DNA of 5,752 bases, from assembly GCA_028696635.1 (NCBI GenBank), contig JAQVGR010000132.1, positions 1-5,752 of the forward strand. Direction: 5' to 3'. Shown one piece after another: positions 1-5,698 of this stretch. A program made the translations under genes and the position numbers. Origin of the DNA: Candidatus Krumholzibacteriia bacterium (GTDB lineage: Bacteria; Krumholzibacteriota; Krumholzibacteriia; Krumholzibacteriales; Krumholzibacteriaceae). The notes beneath the pieces are model-generated. The model was not told the origin of the DNA and did no database searches. It saw nothing but the letters and a program-made list of their open reading frames with translations. Every line of letters starts with the position of its first letter. The first letter of the stretch is position 1.

Positions 1-647
1 CGCACACCTACGAGATCGTCGATCTCATCGAGAAGGAGCAGGTGCGCGAATTCCTGCCGCCGTACCTGCCTGAGATAAAGCTCGACATCAAGGATCAGCA
101 CTCGTTCGGCAACCTCGCATCACCCGAGTACTACATGGAGCTGCGCTACATGATCGAGCAGGCGATGCGGGGCTCGATCGAAGTGATAAAGCGTGTCGAC
201 CGGGAATTCGGCGAAATATTCGGCCGCCGGTACGGTCTGATCGAACCGTACCGCTGCGAGGACGCGGAATACATATTCGTCACTTCGGGGACCGTCGCCT
301 CGACGACGCGCAAGGTCATCGACGATCTGCGCGACGAGGGTATCAGAGCGGGTTCACTCAAGATCAGGGTCTTCAGGCCGTTCCCATTCGAGGAGGTCTT
401 CGACGTCCTCTCGAAGGCGAAGAAGGTAGCCGTGATCGACCGCAACATATCGTTCGGTTCGCACGGGATCTTCTTCCAGGAGATCAAGAGCGCCCTGTAC
501 GGACGGACCGATATCCCCATCGTCGGCTTTATCGCCGGGCTCGGCGGGCGGGACATCACGCCGAAGGTCGTGCGCGAGATCGCCGACAAGACGATCGACG
601 GGACGGCGGCCGAGCGGTACATAAACTGGATAGGAGTGAAGCTATGA
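1..647 (+). CDS. porA: Pyruvate:ferredoxin oxidoreductase, alpha subunit (3' part)
   Basis: The gene is cut by the left edge; the open frame begins at base 3 and gives 214 residues up to TGA at 645-647. This subunit works with PorB to oxidise pyruvate to acetyl-CoA and CO2 and pass electrons to ferredoxin in the cytoplasm. Recognisable PorA features run in order: the EFLPPYLP segment followed by a stretch with FGNLASPEYYMELRY, then VTSGTVASTTR, the VFRPFPFEEV motif, VIDRNISFGSHG, and the closing GFIAGLGGRDITP. These belong to the C-terminal (transketolase-C-like) domain. The N-terminal pyrimidine-binding part lies outside the window. The stop overlaps the start of porB (ATGA at 644-647), which implies translational coupling. 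Family assignment is from sequence recognition and is strong. The generic 2-oxoacid oxidoreductase alpha subunit is the only close alternative. Confidence 0.93.
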   Translation, partial: HTYEIVDLIEKEQVREFLPPYLPEIKLDIKDQHSFGNLASPEYYMELRYMIEQAMRGSIEVIKRVDREFGEIFGRRYGLIEPYRCEDAEYIFVTSGTVASTTRKVIDDLRDEGIRAGSLKIRVFRPFPFEEVFDVLSKAKKVAVIDRNISFGSHGIFFQEIKSALYGRTDIPIVGFIAGLGGRDITPKVVREIADKTIDGTAAERYINWIGVKL

Positions 648-1552
648 AAGCGCCGCGTATTCCGATGCAGGAACTGATGGGCTCCGGGCATCTCGCGTGC
701 CAGGGGTGCGGAGCGACGCAGGCCATGCGGTTCGCGCTGAAGGCGCTCGGTCCCGACACGGCGCTGGTGATCCCCGCCTGCTGCTGGTCCGTGATCGACT
801 GATCCTTCCCGCATTCGGCCGTCGATCTGCCGATACTGCATACGGCCTTCGAAACGGCCGCCGTGGCCGCCGCCGGGGTGAAGGCGGGGCTCGAGATGCG
901 CGGCGACACCAACACGACGGTCATGGCCTGGGCAGGCGACGGAGGCACCTACGATATCGGGCTCCAGTCGCTCTCGGGCGCGGCGGAGCGCAACGACGAC
1001 ATCATCTACGTCTGCTACGACAACGAGGCGTACATGAACACGGGGATACAGCGCTCCTCTTCGACCCCGGTCGGCGCATGGACGACGACGACCCCGGTGG
1101 AAAACTACAAGCGCGAACCGAAGAAGAACATGATCGAGATCATGGCGGCCCACTCGATCCCGTATATCGCCACATGCTCCGTCGCCTACCCGGAGGACAC
1201 GATCGAGAAATTCCGCAGGGCAAAGGAGTTCAAGGGGACGAGGTACCTGCATATCTTCGCTCCCTGCCCGACGGGCTGGAAGCTTGCTCCGGAGCTTTCG
1301 GTGCAGATGGCCCGCCGCGCGGTGACATCCCGGGTCTTCCCTCTCCTGGAGATCACCGAGGGGGGACAGAAGCTCTCCGTGTGGAAGGACTTCGAACCGA
1401 CGCCGGTCCGGGAGTACCTCGAGCCGCAGGGCAGGTTCAAGCACCTGACCGAGGCGGAGATGGCGGAGATCGCGACGGACGTCGAGCGCAAATGGCAGAG
1501 GCTTCTCGCAAAGGAGCGGCTGCTCTCCGCTATCCCCGGCATGGACTGCTGA
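644..1552 (+). CDS. porB: Pyruvate:ferredoxin oxidoreductase, beta subunit, with one in-frame TGA
   Basis: The TPP- and [4Fe-4S]-binding partner of PorA. The start is ATG 644, with AGGAG at 632-636 and the porA stop overlapping it. Read through, the frame is 303 codons and collinear with the family throughout. CQGCG gives Cys19 and Cys22, Cys47 lies in PACCW, the AFETAA segment follows, and the TPP motif begins GDGGTYDIGLQSLSG at 98. Asn127 and Asn132 lie in YDNEAYMNTG, and Cys208 in APCPTGW is the fourth likely cluster ligand. Codon 53 is TGA (800-802), between VID and SFPHSA, and no frameshift accompanies it. From memory of relatives the residue here is usually small, often Gly, so GGA to TGA is the simplest explanation: a nonsense mutation or a base error. 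Selenocysteine is the alternative. If the TGA is a true stop, only a 52-residue peptide would be made, unless translation restarts, for example at GTG 863. Confidence 0.88.
811..839 (+). promoter_or_regulatory. SECIS-like hairpin just after the porB in-frame TGA
   Basis: TCGGC (815-819) pairs with GCCGA (829-833) around a 9-nt loop. GCA (811-813) can pair with TGC (837-839) below an asymmetric internal loop. The loop starts 17 nt after the TGA and has G as its second base. Both agree with the loose published description of bacterial SECIS elements (a G in the first two loop bases, roughly 16-37 nt after UGA). Short GC-rich stems like this arise often by chance, so the hairpin alone is weak evidence. 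Confidence 0.2.
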
Positions 1553-1752
1553 CGGCGGCCGTCCGGGGACGGACCGGGCGGTCGATCGCCACGAGCTCGC
1601 GCTGCAGGCGCGGGGCGGGATGACGCGCCCGTCGCCGGAAGATCGCTCGAAGATCTCAACGTGAGATCGCCATCGTCCTGCTGAGCAGCCGGTGCACCTT
1701 TTCCGTGCAGAGTCGCCGGCGCATCTCTGTACGGGCTCGCCGTCGCCGGTTT
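1553..1752. other. Convergent intergenic spacer with small hairpins, no gene
   Basis: This lies between the convergent 3' ends of porB (+) and the HNH gene (-). Three short hairpins can be drawn: GGCGCG/CGCGCC at 1607-1612 and 1624-1629; GATCTC/GAGATC at 1652-1657 and 1663-1668 with a 5-nt loop; and TGCAC/GTGCA at 1693-1697 and 1705-1709. None is followed by a clear T tract on either strand, so none is called as an intrinsic terminator. The 8-mer GTCGCCGG recurs three times, at about 1631, 1712 and 1742. The open frames crossing this stretch lack family-like sequence and ribosome binding sites. Confidence 0.5.
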
Positions 1753-3456
1753 CTATCCGGAGCCGCCGCCGCTTCCCTTGCCGCCTTGGTCCCCGTCCCT
1801 TCGCTGCGGACCGCGGCTGTCCGGAGCGCATCGGTCCGGATCATTTCGATCCGGATCGCATGAATCCCGATCGCTGATGTTTCTTGATCTGCGAGGGAGC
1901 GGATGACCGAACACGCGCTCCGCCTCGAGCCGGTTGTGCCTTCCGCACAACAGCCTGAGATTCTCCGGAGAGCTGTCCCCGCCGAGCGCACGTGGGATAA
2001 TGTGATCGATCTGGAGATCATGCCTCGAGCCGCACCGGCGTCCGTCGGGCCCCCGGAAGGTGCACCGGCCGCCGTCCCGCACGTATACCTCGTCCCTGAT
2101 CCTGCGCGGTATCGCGCGCATGTTGTCGGGCGGCGCGGCTGCCGGACGGCGTTCATGCGACGGTTCCTCATCGGGGGAGCCGAGAGCGGATGCATTGCCA
2201 TTCCGGCGTGCGGGAGCATCTCGACGGAGGGAGGTGCAGCTTCCCGTAGCAGTAGCGGCATCTCCACGGCATGAGGGAGCGCCTGTGCGGGGATCCGATG
2301 CCGGCGATCCGGCTCGGGGAGTTCCCGCCTCGCTCATTTTTCTCTGGAGACGGCCTTTCCGCCTGTTTTCACGCGCTTCCGGGCTGTGTCTGCCGATATA
2401 CTCGTCCATGAGGTGCTCGAAGAGCTCCTCGAGACCGATCCCGGCGGGGAATTTCGTCGAGAGCAGCGCCTTCGTCCTCTCGAGTTTCTCGATGAAACGC
2501 GGATCGGCTGCGAACTCGAGCCTGTATTTCCTCAGTACCTTCATCCTTCCCCGAGCCGGTGCGCTCAAGCCGGGAAGAAATCCGGAATCGTTTCTGTTTG
2601 ACGAGCTATCTTTAATATTATCTTTGAGATCGCTTGAAATATCACTCCCGGCGCCGGGAGTGACCGGTCCTTCTTTCTCGGAGATACCCGTCCCCGACGG
2701 GTGGACAGCGGCGCGGGATCCCTCTCCGCAATGGACGCCGTCGGTGCAGCGGGGTCCGTCCCCGCAATGGACGCCGTTGGTGCAGCGGGCCTTTTCCGCG
2801 GAGGGGGGTCCATCCGTCCCGAATGGCGGCTCAGGCAGGAATACGCTTACCGGTCTTATTCTGTCCCTGAACATCTCCTTCGGCCGATATCCCGAGGCGA
2901 GCGCCTCCACATCCCTCGATGACCTGTTCCGTATTCTCGGAACGATCTCGGAGAAATTCTCGACGGTGAGGATCCTGGAAACGAGCGCCAGGTTGTAGAG
3001 CGTGATAGATCCGGAGAGCAACTCTTCTTTCAGCACGGGAAAATCGCCCAGGGCCCTGGCTGCTGCGATCCTCCTCCCCGCAGCGCTTCTCGAATATTTC
3101 AGATGCTCCGTGCAGAACTCGAACAGTGAGCAGTAACCCCGCCGAAGATACAGGCTCCGTTTCTCGGCCTCGTGAAGGTGATGCAGTATCCGAACGACTA
3201 TATTCCGCTCGCAGCCGCGAAGTCTCTCGAGCCTGCGCACCAACGCGTTGTCCGAAACGCTTTGAAGACCGATCGATTCTGATCTGCCGCGAGAACCGCG
3301 GCCGGCAAGGTCGCGCATGATGCCATCACGGCCGCCGCCGGCGCCTCCACGGCAGCCGCCTGCGTCGCGGCCGCCGCCGGCGCGCACCGGCCCTGAAGAG
3401 GTCGGCATCACTTCGGTATTGAAGGTTGGGATACCGGTCCTGCGAGACTTGTCCAT
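1753..3456 (-). CDS. HNH endonuclease domain protein
   Basis: A 567-residue protein ending at TAG (1753-1755). The start chosen is ATG 3456-3454, six bases after GGAGG (3463-3467) and downstream of an extended -10 promoter. A GTG at 3525 would lie upstream of that promoter. Residues about 68-205 form a helical domain typical of one HNH family (ERNIVVRILHHLHEAEKRSLYL, then SLFEFCTEHL, YSRSAAGRRIAAARA and LTVENFSEIV). A hydrophilic linker (206-305) carries a duplicated 12-residue CTDGVHCGEG unit. A second helical segment spans about 305-354 and a low-complexity stretch runs to 448. The HNH domain at 449-515 has zinc-type cysteines in RCTF, RRCGS and LLCGRHN, the catalytic IDHIIP, and the conserved N and H of NLRLLC..HN. 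The tail is rich in Asp, Arg and Gly. A DNA nuclease role follows from the family; the target and biology are unknown. No intron, intein or modification gene is nearby, so nothing suggests homing or restriction. Confidence 0.9.
   Translation of the reverse strand: MDKSRRTGIPTFNTEVMPTSSGPVRAGGGRDAGGCRGGAGGGRDGIMRDLAGRGSRGRSESIGLQSVSDNALVRRLERLRGCERNIVVRILHHLHEAEKRSLYLRRGYCSLFEFCTEHLKYSRSAAGRRIAAARALGDFPVLKEELLSGSITLYNLALVSRILTVENFSEIVPRIRNRSSRDVEALASGYRPKEMFRDRIRPVSVFLPEPPFGTDGPPSAEKARCTNGVHCGDGPRCTDGVHCGEGSRAAVHPSGTGISEKEGPVTPGAGSDISSDLKDNIKDSSSNRNDSGFLPGLSAPARGRMKVLRKYRLEFAADPRFIEKLERTKALLSTKFPAGIGLEELFEHLMDEYIGRHSPEARENRRKGRLQRKMSEAGTPRAGSPASDPRTGAPSCRGDAATATGSCTSLRRDAPARRNGNASALGSPDEEPSHERRPAAAPPDNMRAIPRRIRDEVYVRDGGRCTFRGPDGRRCGSRHDLQIDHIIPRALGGDSSPENLRLLCGRHNRLEAERVFGHPLPRRSRNISDRDSCDPDRNDPDRCAPDSRGPQRRDGDQGGKGSGGGSG
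2726..2789 (-). repeat. Two-copy 36-bp-period repeat inside the HNH gene
   Basis: A 28-bp core at 2726-2753 recurs at 2762-2789 with a single C/T difference (2742 versus 2778). The period of 36 is a multiple of three, so it duplicates a 12-residue Cys-containing unit (CTNGVHCGDGPR / CTDGVHCGEGSR) in the linker without breaking the frame. This is a recent in-frame slippage or duplication in a non-conserved region. Confidence 0.85.
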
Positions 3457-3468
3457 CATCCACCTCCC
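3456..3468 (-). promoter_or_regulatory. Ribosome binding site deciding the HNH start
   Basis: The minus strand reads GGGAGGTG at 3468-3461, followed by two tandem ATG codons (3459-3457 and 3456-3454). GGAGG lies 3 nt from the first ATG and 6 nt from the second, so the second is preferred. The two choices differ by one Met. Confidence 0.7.
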
Positions 3469-3492
3469 GTTCACCCCCCCTCGCACGGACAA

Positions 3493-3501
3493 AGTATAAC
3501 A
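3493..3501 (-). promoter_or_regulatory. Extended -10 promoter of the HNH gene
   Basis: On the minus strand TGTTATACT reads from 3501 to 3493: an extended -10 (TGn) plus TATACT, 5/6 to consensus. No good -35 is present at 16-18 bp spacing (the best are ATGATA or TGATAC around 3515-3521), which is tolerated for extended -10 promoters. Transcription would begin near 3486 and leave a leader of about 30 nt to the ATG at 3456. This supports that start over the upstream GTG. Confidence 0.55.
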
Positions 3502-3544
3502 CGACGGAGCGAGGGTATCATACACCGACTTTCAGGGCGGATTC

Positions 3545-3562
3545 CGGCATCCCGGGATACCG
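3545..3562. repeat. Imperfect 18-bp palindrome
   Basis: The perfect 10-bp palindrome ATCCCGGGAT (3549-3558) is extended after one mismatched position (C3548/A3559) by CGG on the left (3545-3547) and CCG on the right (3560-3562). It lies just upstream of the HNH promoter, about 45 bp before its -10, so it could be an operator or a chance palindrome. No T tract follows, so it is not a terminator. Confidence 0.35.
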
Positions 3563-3794
3563 AACTCGAAAAAACCGGAAAACGTCCCGACGCGCCGCAT
3601 CAGGGGCCTTGGTGGCGGATTGAGGAGGGGAAGAACGTTTTCTTGGATGACGTCGTCGGATGACATGTCAACAAAGGAATCAGACAAGTATTTCAATATA
3701 TCGAAATCGAGGCAATGAGAGGTGATGAACAGATAGGTCTCGCGCAATGGGAGGATTTCGCGTCATGGCACAGTCGGTGGAGGAGCTTCCCGCC
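3563..3794. other. Non-coding stretch with an AT-richer patch; no convincing gene
   Basis: Between the HNH promoter and the tandem array I find no supported gene. About 3640-3735 is visibly richer in A and T than its surroundings and contains the 10-bp palindrome TGACATGTCA (3661-3670). On the minus strand a 71-codon frame (3532-3747) can be read from a TTG start. It has a fairly protein-like first part (RETYLFITSHCLDFDILKYL) but no ribosome binding site, and an in-frame TGA sits six codons upstream (3763-3765). It may be a decayed gene fragment. The 19 bp before the array (3776-3794) look like a degenerate array unit. Confidence 0.35.
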
Positions 3795-4022
3795 GACCTG
3801 CGAAGTTGCCTCTGACCTGCGAAGTTGCCTCCGGCCGGCGGAGTTGCCTCTGACCTGCGAAGTTGCCTCCGGCCGGCGGAGTTGCCTCTGACCTGCGAAG
3901 TTGCCTCCGGCCGGCGGAGTTGCCTCTGACCTGCGAAGTTGCCTCCGGCCGGCGGAGTTGCCTCCGGCCGGCGGAGTTGCCTCTGACCTGCGAAGTTGCC
4001 TCCGGCCGGCGAATCTGCCTCC
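3795..4022. repeat. Minisatellite: twelve 19-bp units of two alternating types
   Basis: Twelve contiguous 19-bp units with no spacers. Type A is GACCTGCGAAGTTGCCTCY and type B is GGCCGGCGGAGTTGCCTCY; they share the GTTGCCTC half. Unit starts are 3795 A, 3814 A, 3833 B, 3852 A, 3871 B, 3890 A, 3909 B, 3928 A, 3947 B, 3966 B, 3985 A and 4004 B (divergent, AATC replacing GAGT). The core is therefore a 38-bp A-B higher-order repeat. At most B units CTCCG and CGGAG flank GCCGG and can form a small hairpin (for example 3829-3843). Because 19 is not a multiple of three, the array scrambles reading frame and its long open frames are artefacts. It lacks the spacers of a CRISPR array. Function is unknown; copy number is likely variable through slippage. 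Confidence 0.93.
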
Positions 4023-4139
4023 GGCCGACCGGCCGTGGGACAACCGGACGGGCGGACCGGCGGGGCGGATCTTCGGGTTCAATTTCCTGTGCAGATCCCG
4101 GCCGGTTCTCCGGCATCCGTCAGCCTTCATTCTTGCGGA

Positions 4140-4169
4140 TTGACAACGGATTACGTGTCCTGTTATTGT
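4140..4169 (+). promoter_or_regulatory. Sigma-70-type promoter of the lipoprotein-tadA operon
   Basis: A perfect TTGACA -35 (4140-4145) is separated by 18 bp from TATTGT (4164-4169), which is preceded by TGT (4161-4163) as an extended -10. Transcription would start near 4176, about 35 nt before the ATG at 4211. It lies about 120 bp after the end of the 19-bp array. Confidence 0.65.
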
Positions 4170-4210
4170 CTGGGCGGATTGCATGGGCCGCATCCAGAAC
4201 GGAGATGCAT

Positions 4211-4930
4211 ATGAAAAGGATACTGATCACGGCAGCGGTCGTCGCACTGATCGCCGCGGCGGGATGCCAGTCGCAGCATCCGTCAGTCGTAAAGGTCGAG
4301 CCCGAGTTCAATCCGGGGAAGATCTCTTCGATCCTCGTGGTCCCTGTCGTCAGCACCGTAACTCAGGGCGAGGATCCCGATCGCGAGTCGGAGCGAATCA
4401 CCAACCGGGTACTGTGGAATCTTCTGTCGGCCCGGAACGATTACAGATTTCTTTCACCGGAACAGTTCCGGATCGCTCTCGTATCCGCCGATCGGTCGGA
4501 GGAGTACGAGGCGTTCAAGACCGCATGGGGGCGTGACCACACGGTCGATTCGGCGTTCCTGAGAGCGATCGGCTCGGAGCTCGAGGTCGACCTGTTCCTG
4601 ATACCTGTCGTCTACCTGTGGCACAAGGACGAGGCCGATTACCGCGAATCCGCCACGGCTTCGGCGACCCAGGTCGGCATGACGCTGAGTCTCGTCGATC
4701 CGGCGACCGGACGCGTCCTCTGGGAGGCAACCGACGAGAACTTCAAGGAGGCCGTTCGTACGGAAGGGGACCGCATCCAGTCCACCTCGTTCGGGATCGA
4801 CCGGCGCATCTCGGGGACGACGGCCACCGGCAAGGATATGTACGCCGCTCCTCCGTTCGAGGATGTGGTGGTGCTCGTGCTCGACGCGCTCGTGGGAGCG
4901 ATCCCGGAACGCGCCCCCGGCGGATCATGA
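4211..4930 (+). CDS. Predicted lipoprotein of unknown function, possibly CsgG/LpoB-like
   Basis: A 239-residue protein. ATG 4211 is chosen because GGAG (4201-4204) lies six bases upstream and the signal peptide begins there; ATG 4205 would add only Met-His. MKR, then a hydrophobic run (ILITAAVVALIAAA), ends in AAGC, a lipobox with Cys19 as the predicted lipidated residue. The mature protein should be membrane-anchored on the outside of the inner membrane. It reads as alternating strands and helices: ILVVPVVST, ITNRVLWNLL, YRFLSPEQFR, VDLFLIPVVYLW, then MTLSLVDPATGRVLWEA. A strand such as ILVVPV followed by a 'released value of parameter' strand like VDPATGRVLWEA suggests the alpha/beta fold seen in CsgG, LpoB and GNA1162-type lipoproteins, but this is a pattern impression, not a firm family match. 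The stop overlaps the tadA start (ATGA 4927-4930), so the two are co-translated. Confidence 0.8.
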   Translation: MKRILITAAVVALIAAAGCQSQHPSVVKVEPEFNPGKISSILVVPVVSTVTQGEDPDRESERITNRVLWNLLSARNDYRFLSPEQFRIALVSADRSEEYEAFKTAWGRDHTVDSAFLRAIGSELEVDLFLIPVVYLWHKDEADYRESATASATQVGMTLSLVDPATGRVLWEATDENFKEAVRTEGDRIQSTSFGIDRRISGTTATGKDMYAAPPFEDVVVLVLDALVGAIPERAPGGS

Positions 4931-5415
4931 CGGATAAAAGCGAGACGGGAGCGGAAGGATGCGAGGCCGATGGGCGGTTCATGCGGGACGCCCTCGAGGA
5001 GGGCGAGCGGGCGTTGCGGCTCGGCGAAGTGCCCGTCGGAGCGGTCATCGTGCGCGATGCCGCGATCATCGGCCGCGGTCATAACGAGGTCGAACGCCGT
5101 CGGGTTGCGACGGCGCACGCAGAGATGCTCGCGTTCGAAGCGGCCGCCCGCGAAACGGGGGACTGGCGGCTCGACGGATCGACTCTGTACGTGACGGTCG
5201 AGCCGTGTCACATGTGCCTCGGAGCGGCCTATCTCTGCCGGATCGCCCGCATCGTCTTCGGCGCTTCGCAGCCCCGCACCGGCGCATGCGGATCGGCGGG
5301 AGATCTGCATGAGGCGCAGATCGGCGGCCACCGGATCGAAGTGACGCGAGGGGTCCTGGAGAAGGAATCTCTTTTGCTTCTCCAGGAATTTTTCACTAGA
5401 TTACGTGAAGCCTGA
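4927..5415 (+). CDS. tadA: tRNA-specific adenosine deaminase
   Basis: A 162-residue zinc deaminase that converts A34 to inosine in the tRNA-Arg(ACG) anticodon, so that one tRNA reads CGU, CGC and CGA. The TadA core starts at RFMRDALEEGERAL (17-30), then VPVGAVIV (36-42). HAE at 64-66 (zinc His and proton-shuttle Glu) and PCHMC at 93-97 (zinc Cys94 and Cys97) are intact. After these come CRIARIVFGA, the RTGACGS segment and the terminal LLLLQEFFTRLRE helix. Asn53 in GHNE is the usual substrate-contact position. The start ATG 4927 overlaps the lipoprotein stop by ATGA. It adds about 16 residues ahead of the family core; ATG 4981 (codon 19) is a possible alternative start but lacks a better ribosome binding site. 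The two tRNA genes that follow are serine, not the arginine substrate. Length and motifs are normal for the family. Confidence 0.95.
   Translation: MTDKSETGAEGCEADGRFMRDALEEGERALRLGEVPVGAVIVRDAAIIGRGHNEVERRRVATAHAEMLAFEAAARETGDWRLDGSTLYVTVEPCHMCLGAAYLCRIARIVFGASQPRTGACGSAGDLHEAQIGGHRIEVTRGVLEKESLLLLQEFFTRLREA
5354..5393 (+). terminator. Intrinsic-terminator structure inside the 3' end of tadA
   Basis: A perfect 11-bp stem, TCCTGGAGAAG (5354-5364) with CTTCTCCAGGA (5377-5387), encloses a 12-nt loop, then one A and five T (5389-5393). This is the classic rho-independent shape for the + strand. It lies wholly within coding sequence, with its T tract ending 20 nt before the tadA stop codon. Transcripts ending there would lack a stop. 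The coding meaning (codons for VLEKESLLLLQEFF) is family-conserved, so the pairing rides on constrained sequence. Confidence 0.6.
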
Positions 5416-5468
5416 ATGTGAGCGGGCCCGGAGTGCCGGTTCGAGCCCGTGAAAAGCCTGAAATCAGC

Positions 5469-5558
5469 GGAGAGATGCGAGAGCGGCTGAATCGGCACGA
5501 TTGGAAATCGTGTGTGGGGGAAACTCCACCGAGGGTTCGAATCCCTCTCTCTCCGCCA
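5469..5558 (+). tRNA. tRNA-Ser (anticodon GGA)
   Basis: Class II tRNA of 90 nt with encoded CCA. The acceptor GGAGAGA (5469-5475) pairs with TCTCTCC (5548-5554), with discriminator G5555 and CCA 5556-5558. The anticodon stem CACGA (5496-5500)/TCGTG (5508-5512) holds the loop TTGGAAA, with anticodon GGA at 5503-5505, reading UCC and UCU. The long variable arm (5513-5530) has a 6-bp stem closed by a GAAA loop. The T arm is GAGGG-TTCGAAT-CCCTC (5531-5547). Serine identity fits the long variable arm and the G73 discriminator. It follows tadA by 53 bp. Confidence 0.97.
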
Positions 5559-5569
5559 TTGCCATACGC

Positions 5570-5594
5570 GCCGTGATTCGCTATGATTCACGGC
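5570..5594 (+). other. Hairpin in the spacer between the two tRNA-Ser genes
   Basis: GCCGTGA (5570-5576) pairs perfectly with TCACGGC (5588-5594) around an 11-nt loop. The 3' arm directly abuts the first base of the second tRNA (5595). No T tract follows, so it is more plausibly a processing or folding element of a joint tRNA transcript than a terminator. It could also be chance. Confidence 0.4.
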
Positions 5595-5685
5595 GGAGAG
5601 ATGCCGGAGCGGTTGAACGGGACGGTCTCGAAAACCGTTGAGCAGGTTATCTGCTCCGAGGGTTCGAATCCCTCTCTCTCCGCCA
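5595..5685 (+). tRNA. tRNA-Ser (anticodon CGA)
   Basis: Class II tRNA of 91 nt with encoded CCA (5683-5685) and discriminator G5682. The acceptor and T arms are identical to those of the preceding tRNA-Ser. The anticodon stem ACGGT (5622-5626)/ACCGT (5634-5638) holds the loop CTCGAAA, with anticodon CGA at 5629-5631, reading UCG. The variable arm (5639-5657) has a perfect 6-bp stem, GAGCAG/CTGCTC. The 3' 29 nt, including CCA, match the first tRNA exactly, so the pair arose by duplication or is kept alike by conversion. The spacing of 36 bp suggests one transcript. Confidence 0.97.
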
Positions 5686-5698
5686 TGCGAAAATCGCT

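Noticed and set aside
645..802. Alternative genetic code with TGA as sense (Gly or Trp)
   Set aside because: porA, porB, the lipoprotein gene and tadA all end at TGA at family-appropriate lengths, two of them in ATGA overlaps, so TGA is a normal stop here.
146..1831. Long minus-strand frame opposite porA and porB (561 codons)
   Set aside because: It is the shadow of GC-rich coding sequence. Its residues are Arg-, Gly- and Ala-rich with no family features, while both plus-strand genes are clear.
2060..2998. Plus-strand 312-codon frame opposite the HNH gene
   Set aside because: It is a shadow of the minus-strand HNH gene, with no recognisable domain or ribosome binding site.
3795..4022. CRISPR array
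   Set aside because: The 19-bp units are contiguous with no unique spacers, and no cas genes are present.
3693..4193. Minus-strand repeat proteins (RRQLRRSEATPPAGG-type) across the array
   Set aside because: A 19-bp unit without stops opens all frames on both strands. There is no ribosome binding site or conserved sequence, and the same peptides appear in shifted frames.
3863..4210. In-frame upstream extension of the lipoprotein through the 19-bp array (about 116 extra residues)
   Set aside because: The extension is repeat translation without constraint. A promoter at 4140-4169, a ribosome binding site at 4201-4204 and a signal peptide beginning at 4211 all place the start downstream.
5423..5449. 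tRNA remnant or terminator between tadA and the first tRNA (GGTTCGAGCCC resembles a T arm)
   Set aside because: CGGGC (5423-5427) and GCCCG (5445-5449) pair around a small CCGG hairpin, but no acceptor or anticodon arm can be drawn and no T tract follows.
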